This document shows positions 56,261-64,000 of a stretch of 64,000 bases of DNA, piece after piece; position 1 is the first letter of the stretch; every line of letters starts with the position of its first letter. The position numbers were made by a program, and so were the translations under genes. The notes under the pieces were generated by a model. It was not told the DNA's origin, ran no database searches, and worked only from the letters and a program-made list of their open reading frames with translations. The stretch comes from Ryuthela nishihirai (taxonomy: Eukaryota > Arthropoda > Arachnida > Araneae > Heptathelidae). The stretch lies in NCBI GenBank assembly GCA_038380435.1, contig JAWZYU010000013.1:64498446-64562445 (forward strand), in the 5' to 3' direction.

Positions 56261-57415
56261 GTGATATACTATTTCAAAGTTATATTTACCTGAGTTTTAT
56301 TTAGATACATATCAGTAAAATTTTTCTTTCTGTCGGGTTTAAAGTATCAAAAGGTGTTAAGCATTCAGAATGCCAGTTGCCTGAGTTAATGTTGGGCATC
56401 AGCATTCAGATAAATGAAAATATGCTGTTTTATAATTAACCCATTCCTCTAACATTCTTTTTTGATCTACACTCACAGCAGCTCAGGTCCAAATCAGGGG
56501 GGGAATTCTTTCTCTTTTGATTTTTTTCAGTTTTATCTTTATAAACTTCTCCCAAATTTTGCAGTATTTTCCCTCCTTTTTCCAAAAGGAGAATGTTAAT
56601 GTAAGAGAAGACTTGTTTCCAAGTTTTCTCTTTTACTTTTCTAAAGATGCAGCTATGTCCCCACACCCTAATCTACATTTGTTTGTATGCACCTGCACAT
56701 CAATCTGAAGAAATCTAAAAGACTTCATCTGATCATTTATAGACAGAACATGGCAAAGTCCACACCTAAGCTCTTTTATGGAGTTTAAGGTCATAGATTG
56801 TTTCTAAATAAGTGTTTATTGAGCTTATGCCCAACTCTCCCAGCTCTGGCCAACTAAATGCTAATTGGATTACTTAGAATTGGAAACTTCAGAGTGAAAG
56901 AGATATTATAGATTAGAGAACTTCCCTGATCTGTAGGCCATGATTGACATTGCAACCTGAATGGGTCTCATACATGTCTATTGTTATCTGGGTTGATAAG
57001 GTATTAAAACTTTTTTTTTTCACTAGAGTTGAGGCAAATTGGCATCTAGGCTACTACTATGACCATTTGAGTGACTGATCAAACTCCTCTGTAATTTAGT
57101 TTCAGCACTGTAGCAGTACTGTCTTTGTTCTTACTCTGCACTTTATCATTTGCTGTTGTGTGTAAACAATTTCATTACTAATTTTGTATTAAAATTTTTA
57201 CTATGCTTCTTAAATGTTCCACAATCATAAATATTTGGCAAAATATTCCCAGAAATATGAATTTGTGAAATCGTCACAAGGGGGGAACTTTTGCTTTTTG
57301 CAAATTCTGTAATTGTGATTATTAGCATTGGTCATGGAGCAGGAGATATATTTTACTGCATAGCAAGATGATTAAACATATTTTAAATTACACAGTCTAA
57401 GAATCTGCCTTAGTT
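56261..57415. other. no feature recognised
   Basis: AT-rich. Small frames at 56436-56666, 56517-56708 and 57146-57328 show no domain. Confidence 0.5.
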
Positions 57416-57419
57416 GGAT

Positions 57420-58700
57420 CAATTTTCAAAATGTGAAGAAAATCAGCAAATGAATACTGAGGTCTTATTTGCGACATTTTTTCTGGAGCACAACATTCCA
57501 TCATCAGCTGCTAACAAGCTATTTCCCACAATGTTTCCAAATTTGACTGAAGTGAGAAAGTATTCATGCAGTTTGGACTAAAACAAATTGTATTTTGTTC
57601 AAGAACTTGCTACCAGTTACTCACGAAAAGTATTCTCTATAAAGATTTCTCCATTTTTTTATTGCAACTGATGGCAGCAATGATTCCGATGATAAATTGC
57701 TTCCTCTGGAGATAACTTATGATGATGAAGATGTCAAATGAGTGAAGTGCAGCTTTTTATCAATACTGTGCTTGGAGGGTTGTGCAACAGGGGAAAATAA
57801 TGCCATCTTAATGTTTCTGAGTTAAATCATATGCATTTCATGGTTGAATTTGTGTGTTGATGTCATCTGACAATGCTCCTGTCATGCTTGATAAGAAGAA
57901 AGGAGTAATTGTTTATCTTAAAGCTAAGCAACCATCTTCACCACCTGACTGCAGAAAAGGCTGCCAAGAAATTACCCATTGCAATTGATGAGTTGCTGAT
58001 AGACAGTTATTCCTATCTGAAAAAGAGTGCAAGATGAGAAAAAAGAAACCTGAAACATTTTCAATCATTGTGTGATGCAAACATCTAAAAACTCTGGGGC
58101 AGGGATGGCTAAGTTGGTAGCATGTCAGGCTCATAAACTGCAGTTCCCAGGTTCAAGTCCCAGCTGGGTCGGTATTGAAATTTATCTCTGCTAAACTCCC
58201 TGCCCTGCCCTGCCCATGGTCACTAGGGGACACTGATAGACTTGAAAAGGCCACCATCTGTCAGATGGGACATTAAGCATAGCTCTGTGTGCAAGAGAGC
58301 CATACCCTGTGCATGTTAAAGAACTTACTGGATGGCCTTGATGGGAGACTACCATCTGTTTCCCAACAGCTTTTCCAGTGGGACCCCCCCCCCCCCCCCC
58401 AAACTCTCTCTGACCTATGGGGTCCTTGTGACAGCCATTTAGCCTGTTGTATGCAAAAAAAGTGCCGCTTAAACGTAAAACAACCCAAATCCAAAAACTC
58501 TTAAAACAATGGATGCACTAGGTGGCTATTACTTGGAAGATGCCGTGATCATCTGCTTGATCAATAGAGGCCATTGTTACTGTACTTCAAAGACAAATAC
58601 ATAAATAATAAGAAAGTGTATACGACTTCCAAAAATAAGCCAGTTAATAGAAACTTGTGTTTTGGGATACTATATCTACAAGCAAAGAAAGCAGAGGTTG
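57420..58700 (+). pseudogene. hAT-like transposase-related relic, split by SINE2
   Basis: Fragments in several frames follow the order of a family of hAT-related proteins (ZNF862-like type). NTEVLFATFFLEHNIPSSAA and FPTMFPNLTEVRKYSC (57450-57575) come first, then FIATDGSNDSDDKLLPLEIT (57655-57715), SSDNAPVMLDKKKGVIVYLK (57865-57925), and LTAEKAAKKLPIAIDELLID then SYSYLKKS (57945-58035). A further worn stretch after the SINE (58500-58690) is consistent with the next part. DG and DNA motifs fit an RNase H-like catalytic core, but no terminal repeats are seen. Assignment to hAT is from memory of the family. Confidence 0.55.
58088..58500 (+). mobile_element. SINE2, full-length, inside the hAT-like relic
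   Basis: Complete copy from GGGGCAGGGATGGCTAAGTT to AAAACAACCCAAATCC, with a run of about 18 C near 58383. AAAAACTCT occurs directly before and after (about 58088-58096 and 58493-58501), a 9-bp target duplication. Confidence 0.9.
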
Positions 58701-58704
58701 TGTA

Positions 58705-58745
58705 TTTAGATTGTTTTACATCTGAGTGGCATTTTCATATCTATC
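58705..58745 (-). mobile_element. tiny SINE2 3' end
   Basis: GATTGTTTTACATCTGAGTG is the reverse of the last body bases of SINE2; only about 35 bp remain. Confidence 0.6.
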
Positions 58746-59095
58746 GGAGGCTGTTAGTCAATTATTAATCAATTAATGATATTTACATATTGATTGTTAG
58801 TTATTAATTATTAGCTATTAGGTTAACTTTCGTTAATATAAAAAATGTACGGATGTAGTGATCTGCCTTCAGCAAGCCCCTGTTTCCCGTGCCACATGGC
58901 AAGATGCCACTACCAGCAATCCAAGCACTTTCTCAAAAAGAAAGAAATCACCTTAGAAAGGAGTGTGATAACATTTGTTGTTATTCCCTCTGTATTGTAA
59001 TGTTAACTTTTGCAATATATTGATTGACCTATTATTGATCAAGGGATGAACCCTACGTAATGATTATTAATTATTAATGATTAAGTTAATTTTCA
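58746..59095. other. no gene; partly duplicated AT-rich sequence
   Basis: TTAATTATTAGCTATTAGGTTAA-like sequence near 58805 recurs as a related phrase near 59068, just before the TTAA element. Otherwise nothing. Confidence 0.45.
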
Positions 59096-59475
59096 TTAAC
59101 CCTTCCAGTGTCCAGCATGAAAAACTGGTTTCCATCCAGATGTCAAGCTATTTTCTCCCTATGCTCAGCCAAAAAAAAATTAACTTTAGAACTTTTTTGC
59201 CAAATAACTAATGAAAGGAATTATGGCATGTTATATGCCAAAGAAATCAGCATTTAATTCTGGATTTTCTGAAAATAAAATATTTAATTAAAAAGCCAAC
59301 AAGTTCTATTTTAATAGAACTTTTTTAGAGTCATGTAGTAAAAAAAGGCATCTGGCTACAAAAATTTATTTAAAAACCATTAATAGACAGAAATGAGTAT
59401 AATGCACGTGAATAAAAAGACTATTTATTTCTGAATAATGCAAAAAAAAATTTATTTCAAGTAAATATTTCATTT
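59096..59475 (-). mobile_element. TTAA-flanked piggyBac-like element, reversed part
   Basis: TTAA at 59096-59099 followed by CCCTTCCAGTGTCCAGCATG, then the reverse complement of 18000-18380 (AACTAATGAAAGGAATTATG, TTTCTGAAAATAAAATATTT, AGAGTCATGTAGTAAAAA). It shows that both outer ends of the family are inverted repeats. Confidence 0.65.
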
Positions 59476-59639
59476 ACTTTGTTTTGTCTGATGCTTTGTG
59501 AACCTCTCATGTAGAGAATGTATGGTTTTTCTGATATAGTAAGCAACAGAATTATCCAGCAAATGGAGGGGAAGTCTGTATATGCCCAATTTTTGAAATA
59601 GACTGAATTTGTCACTACCCCTTTTTATAATTTTTTTCA

Positions 59640-60545
59640 GATTTGGAGCTGGTCTGAAAACATTCTTGATTTTTTGGGCTCAAGTAATTTGCAGACTGAT
59701 CCACACAGGCCAGAAATGTAGGATATAGATCCGGCAAAGGTTGCCCACTCAGAGTCAGTGATTGGGAGGAGAGCCAAATCTCTTCTGTCATCATTTCTAT
59801 ACTAATTGATTAGCTTTTTCTATTGTTTTTGAGTGGAAGCCATGGGATGCAGTAATGGATTGAATGTTTTGAATTTCTGTTTTAAGTAAATGCTTGTTTG
59901 ATGATGTTGTGAAGGCCCTATGGATGAGAGAATGGAAGGCTGCAATTTTGTACACCCATGGGGAGCAGGAGTCCACATATAGAGGGTATATGGGTAGGCT
60001 TTCGATATATTGATCGATATATTGATTGAAGGCTCCTCCATAAAAAAATACCCCCTCAAGCAGCTGCTTGCCACAGAGGTCTGACAGGAGCCTGTCAGTA
60101 TATATGCCACAGTAGAAGGTCTGAGAGGATGGCAGGACCTCAGCAGAAAGACATAAAAACATCTAAATAGGGAATAGCATTGCAGTTTCTTCCTTCTTCG
60201 TAAAACTTATTGTAAGATAGATACTGTTGATTTTATCAAAGACACAGTTTAATTGCTCATTGCCGCTATTCCAAATTAAATATATATCATCAGCATAACA
60301 ACACCAGAAGACAGGTAAAATTTCTGCTGAGTTGAAAATTTTAATGTCTTGAAGGACAGTCTCAGACAGGATGCCAAAAAGGGTGAGCCCATGGGGGCCC
60401 CTGAGTCCTGCCTGTAGATTTTGTTGCCAAACAAGAAATAATTATTTTCAATGACTAATTTTAGTGCTTCATGAATGGTGTTGATTTCTGGAAAGGAAAA
60501 TTTTGCACTTCAATGATTTTTGTCCAAAATAGCAAAACGACATCA
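59640..60545 (-). pseudogene. Penelope-like element, RT part, copy A
   Basis: Reverse transcriptase relic. From 60545 down: IHEALKLVIENNYFLFGNKI, GAPMGSPLFGILSETVLQDI, CCYADDIYLIWNSG (catalytic YADD near 60290) and NAIPYLDV. A SINE1 (60043-60153) interrupts here. Then come YKIAAFHSLIHRAFTTSSNK, TEIQNIQSITASHGFHSK and further RT-thumb sequence to about 59640. The GIY-YIG endonuclease is missing. The order and the IPYLDV and KIAAF...HRA wording fit Penelope-like elements rather than LINEs. Confidence 0.75.
60043..60153 (-). mobile_element. SINE1 inside Penelope-like copy A
   Basis: 5'-truncated (starting TCTTTCTGCTGAGG on the minus strand), body and GGGGGTATT tail. TTTTTATG on both sides may be the target duplication. 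Copy B of the host lacks it. Confidence 0.85.
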
Positions 60546-60584
60546 AAAACTGGAGTTTTAGGCCATTATGTTATTTTGTAATGA

Positions 60585-61385
60585 GCCCATGGGGACTCAA
60601 ATGCCCCCATGGACTCCCCTTTTCTGCATCCTGTCCAAGATTGTCCTTCAAGATCTCAAAACAAAATTATTCAACTAGGCAGAAATTTTACTCATCTTCT
60701 GATGCTGCTATGTTGATGATATATTTTTAATTTGGAATGGAAGCAACGAGCAATTAAACTGCTTTATTGTTAGAACCAACAGTATCTATCCTACAATACG
60801 TTTCTTGAAAGAGGAGGAAAACTGTAATGCCATCCCCTATTTAGATTTTTTTATCCAAAAAGATGACACAGGAGCCTTGACGACATCAATATACTGAAAG
60901 CCTACTTATGTACCCTCCATCATATGCTTGAACTTATGCAGCCCATGGACGTAGAGAATTGCAGCCTTTCTCTCATCCACAGGGCCTTCACCATATCATC
61001 AAATGAGCATTTGCTTAAACAGAAATTCGAAACATTCAATCCATTGCTGCATCCCATGACTTCCATCCAAAAACAATAGAAAAGCTAATCAATAGATATA
61101 GAAACCACAGAAAAGATTTGGCTCTCCTCGCAATCACTGACTCTGAGCAGGGAAACCTTTGTTGAATCTATATCCTAAGTTCCTGGCCTGTATGAATCAG
61201 TCCACAAATTACTCAGTGCTCAAACATTGTGTGCAAAAAAATTGCTGCTCAGAGTTAAAATAACCCAACAACAACCCAACTCAGCACTCAAAAAATCAAT
61301 ATTGTTTTCAGCCCAACTCCGAATCTGAAAAAAAATATAAAAAAAGACAGACAGATTCAGCCTCCTTCAAAAATTGGTCATATTA
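60585..61385 (+). pseudogene. Penelope-like element, RT part, copy B, inverted to copy A
   Basis: The same protein segment on the plus strand. GLKCPHGLPFSASCPRLSFK-type frame noise hides APMDSPF-like sequence, then CCYVDDIFLIWNGSNEQLNC (60705-60765), CNAIPYLDFFIQKDDTGALT (60830-60890), HRAFTISSNEHLLKQ-type sequence and KDLALLAITDSEQGN (about 61110-61160). Stops and shifts are frequent. It is interrupted by a short SINE2 tail at 61229-61285, and the similarity ends near 61385. Confidence 0.7.
61229..61285 (+). mobile_element. SINE2 3' tail inside Penelope-like copy B
   Basis: CATTGTGTGCAAAAAAATTG to ACAACAACCCAA, only the last ~55 bp of SINE2. CTCAGTGCTCAAA before and CTCAGCACTCAAA after are probably the target duplication. 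Copy A has the uninterrupted site (AAATTACTTGAGCCC on its sense strand). Confidence 0.8.
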
Positions 61386-61800
61386 TATTATGTAAATTAT
61401 TTTGATTACTAATAACTAATAAGTAATATGTATTGATTAATAATCAATATATTACATAAATTCTGCAAAATATGGAAATTTATTCATTTTCATAAGTGCT
61501 CTGATTTCCTCCAATTTTTTATTCTTCCAAATTGTAATTTTCATCTTGCAAAGTTGTTTTCTACCTTGCAAAAGTACGCTTACCTTGCCTTGTAAGGGTA
61601 ATGGAGGCCAAAAATTATTAGAAGTATGCATTTTGCATGAAAATTTTTAAAAACCTCCAAAATGAAGAGGAAAATATTACACTGCAATGGAAATTCAGTC
61701 TCTTGACCTCCCCCTTTTACCTTTTTCTGGCTTGATTGCTTCACTTGCCAGATCCTAAGGGCCGAAAACATAATGAGAGGGATAGGGTCAGCTCTCCTCT
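61386..61800. other. no feature recognised
   Basis: AT-rich; the 88-codon minus frame at 61580-61846 has no domain. Confidence 0.5.
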
Positions 61801-61846
61801 TCTTGCAGCTGACGACAACAAATCTATCATCAGAGATCTCGGGCAC

Positions 61847-62514
61847 CTATAGATTGACATCCATGATGTTGGACAAGTCAATCAGTGGCTGCTCATCCTC
61901 AGGTGTATCTGCTGGGAAAGGGCCAACAGTAGGAGATGAAGCTGCAGTACCTCCAGGAGCAGCTAATGGTGCTGCAGCAACAGCCACTGGAGCTGTGTCA
62001 GACACGACTGAGGTGCAGGGGGTAGCACAAGAAGCACCTGGGGCAATGTCATTTGCAGTAGGGAAGGTCACTCCACACTTAGAAGCAGCAGTGGAGGGAC
62101 CTGGCACCTCAGAGGAAGTGCCTGGAAAGATGGTAGAGGAGGTCTCCACACTCTTTGAGGCAGCAGCTAAAAGACCTGGCACCTCAGAGGAAGTGTGTGA
62201 GGTGCCTGGACCCAGCAGGCACAGGGACTTAAGTCTTGCCAATAGGAATAGAGTTAGAGCACATATGGCTAGACTTTTTGTCTGGAGAGGAGGGCCCTTT
62301 CTCTAGAATAGGTCCTGTGGGGTCATTGCAGCAAATTACTAAAGTAGCAGGATTCTCTGAAGAGTGAGAAGCAGGCACTTTGATAACAATGCACATCGTG
62401 GCATGCTTAGGAGGGGGGTTTGAACCCAAGATGCCTGGAGAGGGGGCAGACCCACTTTTCTTCCTCTTGAATCCAGGAGGAAAGTGCATCACTGTATCAG
62501 GAACAATTGAATCC
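61847..62514 (-). CDS. possible host-gene exon(s), Pro/Ser/Ala-rich, uncertain
   Basis: A patch clearly richer in GC than its surroundings, open on both strands. I favour minus. ATTGTATTTCAG ends at 62515, a good acceptor, followed by HFPPGFKRKKSGSAPSPGIL and HATMCIVIKVPAS up to a stop at 62229. A second frame (62242-61847) has a near-duplicate (TSSEVPGLLAAASKSVETS and TSSEVPGPSTAASKCGVTF) and ends DTPEDEQPLIDLSNIMDVNL. One base shift separates the frames with no obvious intron, so this may be a broken copy. On the plus strand CTCTTCTTGCAG at 61808 also opens a 166-codon frame. Function unknown. Confidence 0.35.
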
Positions 62515-62621
62515 CTGAAATACAATGATTAAGCAAAGCACAGACAAATGTAAACTCTAAAAGCTAACTAACAAAGAAACTAAATAACTAAAGTAGTAAT
62601 GGATTATAAAAAAACACTTAC

Positions 62622-62647
62622 CAACAGTAGCTGAAGAAACCTTTGTG
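62622..62647 (-). CDS. possible 26-nt micro-exon
   Basis: Minus strand: TCTCCTCCCTGTTTTGCAG, then 26 bases (CACAAAGG...CTGTTG), then GTAAGTG. Splicing to 62514 would keep an open frame (HKGFFSYCW, then DSIVPDTVMH). Both splice sites are strong by eye, but no preceding exon is identified. Confidence 0.3.
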
Positions 62648-62774
62648 CTGCAAAACAGGGAGGAGAAATACACAGTTAAAGACTGAACCAAAGAGTCAGC
62701 AGAAATTGCACTCAGAGGTAAAGTCGGAAGCTCAAAAGCACACGTCTGTAGCTGGGAGTGGTCACAGGATAAAG

Positions 62775-63290
62775 GGCAAATTATCACAGGAAAATGTCCT
62801 GTAAACAAGAAACGCTTGAAATAACGAGTTGAAAAAAATTGGTTGCCTTACTGGGATTCGAACCCAGGTCTCCCAGAAGCATGCCAGGCATCATAACTGC
62901 TAGACCACAGAGAAATTAACCATTTCTTCAGCTAAGTGACATATAAGCATTCCTGTTGATTCAGTAGTGGCGCCATCTATTTTCAGGATTGGGCAGCCAA
63001 GCAGCCACATTTTAATGGTAGTAATATGTGAGTGACAAATATTACTAACATCAAAATGTGGTGGCTTGGCTGTCCAACTCCTGATGATAATAGGCACCAC
63101 TGGTGAATGAACAGAAATGCTTATATGTTGCTTAGTTGAAGAAATAATGGACAGTTCCTCAGTGGTCTAGGGTTATGATGCCTGGCATGCTTCTGGGAAA
63201 CTTGAGTTTGAATCCAAGTCAGGCAAATCATTTTTTTTTTCAACCCATTATTTCAAGTGTTTCTTGTCTACATGATGTTTTCCTGTGATA
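62775..63290. repeat. tRNA-bearing inverted repeat (fold-back)
   Basis: Two ~255-bp arms meet near 63030. The left arm (reverse) and right arm share AATTATCACAGGAAAA, ACAAGAAAC.CTTGAAATAA, a tRNA-like stretch and ACATATAAGCATT...TGTT. The tRNA-like part (minus 62835-62915; plus 63150-63225) has GGTCTAG..GTTATGATGCC and GGGTTCGAATCCC (left) or GAGTTTGAATCC (right). The arms are perhaps 80 percent alike. No coding. Confidence 0.8.
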
Positions 63291-63317
63291 ATTTATTACT
63301 GAATTGTTAATATAATG

Positions 63318-63560
63318 CTGTGAGTGATAAATATTACTACCATCAAAATGTGGTGGCTTGGCTGCCCCAATTCCTGATAATAGTAGGTGCCACTGGTGAA
63401 CCAACAGTAATGTGTATATGTCAATTTGTTGAAGAAATGGTAAGTTCCTCAGTGGGCTAGTGGTTATGATGCCTGACATGCTTCTGAGAGTTGTGGGTTT
63501 GAATCCCGGTCAGGACAACCAATGTTTTTCAACTCATTATTTCAAGTGTATAGTTATGTT
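63318..63560 (+). repeat. third unit of the tRNA-bearing repeat
   Basis: Direct repeat of the right arm: CATCAAAATGTGGTGGCTTG, TTGTTGAAGAAATGG, GTGGGCTAGTGGTTATGATG, GGGTTTGAATCCCGGTCAGG, CAACTCATTATTTCAAGTG. Together with the fold-back the order is reverse-forward-forward. Confidence 0.8.
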
Positions 63561-64000
63561 TTGGACCATAGAGCTTATGCCATAAAGTTTTGACTGAATT
63601 ATCTATAAATAGATAAAATTGGAATGAAATAAATTGAGCCATCTGTGATTTAGAAGTATAGGATTTATAAATAGGTTATTAAATGGTACTGATATATCAT
63701 TGCAATTGTAAACAGAATGAATATTACTTTATGAGTTATTAAAATGTATTTAACATGTGTAAGGGACAGGGATTGTTATCCATGATAGTCTCTGCTTGTT
63801 TGTTATCTTTCAGCTGAGGTTAATAGAATTTGTTCAGATCCTTGTGCTATACAGTGGTCTGAGATGAGGTTTAATTAAGCAGTTAAAATGTGCTCTGGAA
63901 TGTTGCTTATTTGCTGTTTTTTGTTTGTTCCATGAAGTAACATCAGCTGCATATGTTAAATGCAGAGAAAAAGATTGTTCTTCCACATTTCCATCAACTC
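63561..64000. other. no feature recognised
   Basis: AT-rich to the window end, without gene or named repeat. Confidence 0.5.

Overview
The window is animal nuclear DNA: visibly AT-rich, no operons, no rRNA or intact tRNA genes, and almost everything recognisable is transposable-element sequence in different stages of decay. The element mix points to an arthropod, perhaps a chelicerate. It comprises a DUF4817-type mariner, Tc1-like elements, an RTE-clade LINE with a craniofacial-development-protein-2-like endonuclease, Penelope-like elements, tRNA-derived SINEs, and a broken gene of a multi-copy family annotated as uncharacterised in arthropods. The taxon is inference only.

Layout. 0-5 kb: a mariner cut by the window start, two SINE families (here called SINE1, with a Ser/Leu-tRNA-like head, and SINE2, with a Met-tRNA-like head and an AACCC-type tail), a LINE ORF1 relic and old RTE/SINE2 pieces. 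5-9 kb: a Tc1 element with both TIRs and an RTE fragment inside its transposase, then a jockey/CR1-like LINE. 9-12.2 kb: a deleted RTE copy and a SINE2-in-SINE2 nest. 12.8-14.5 kb: a broken Cys-rich gene of an uncharacterised family. 15-28 kb: MITEs, an RTE fragment, a TTAA-flanked piggyBac-like non-autonomous element, a minisatellite, SINEs and a Tc1 relic. 27.5-37.6 kb: a repeat with ~90-bp tandem units, a near full-length RTE (29.5-33.5 kb, minus) and two kilobase-scale palindromes. 37.8-42.1 kb: a possible old LTR pair around a degenerate interior. 42.2-48.5 kb: RTE, SINE1 and piggyBac-like pieces, then an RTE with a single nonsense codon (45.3-48.5 kb, plus). 49-54.4 kb: tandem repeats, fold-backs and two opposed RTE copies. 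54.7 kb: a spliced-looking C2H2 zinc-finger exon, the best host-gene candidate. 55.6-61.4 kb: SINE2 copies, a hAT-like relic holding a SINE2, a piggyBac-like end and an inverted pair of Penelope-like elements. 61.8-62.65 kb: a GC-richer patch with possible minus-strand exons. 62.8-63.6 kb: an inverted repeat carrying tRNA-like sequence.

The elements interact mainly by nesting. SINEs sit inside an RTE, a hAT-like relic, Penelope-like copies and another SINE, several with readable target-site duplications, so relative ages can be read locally. I found no defence system, CRISPR array or gene cluster. The less ordinary observations are the RTE filler inside Tc1, RTE copies sharing an internal deletion, the large palindromes bounded by RTE sequence, the inverted Penelope pair whose arms act as paralogous empty sites, and the tRNA-bearing fold-back.
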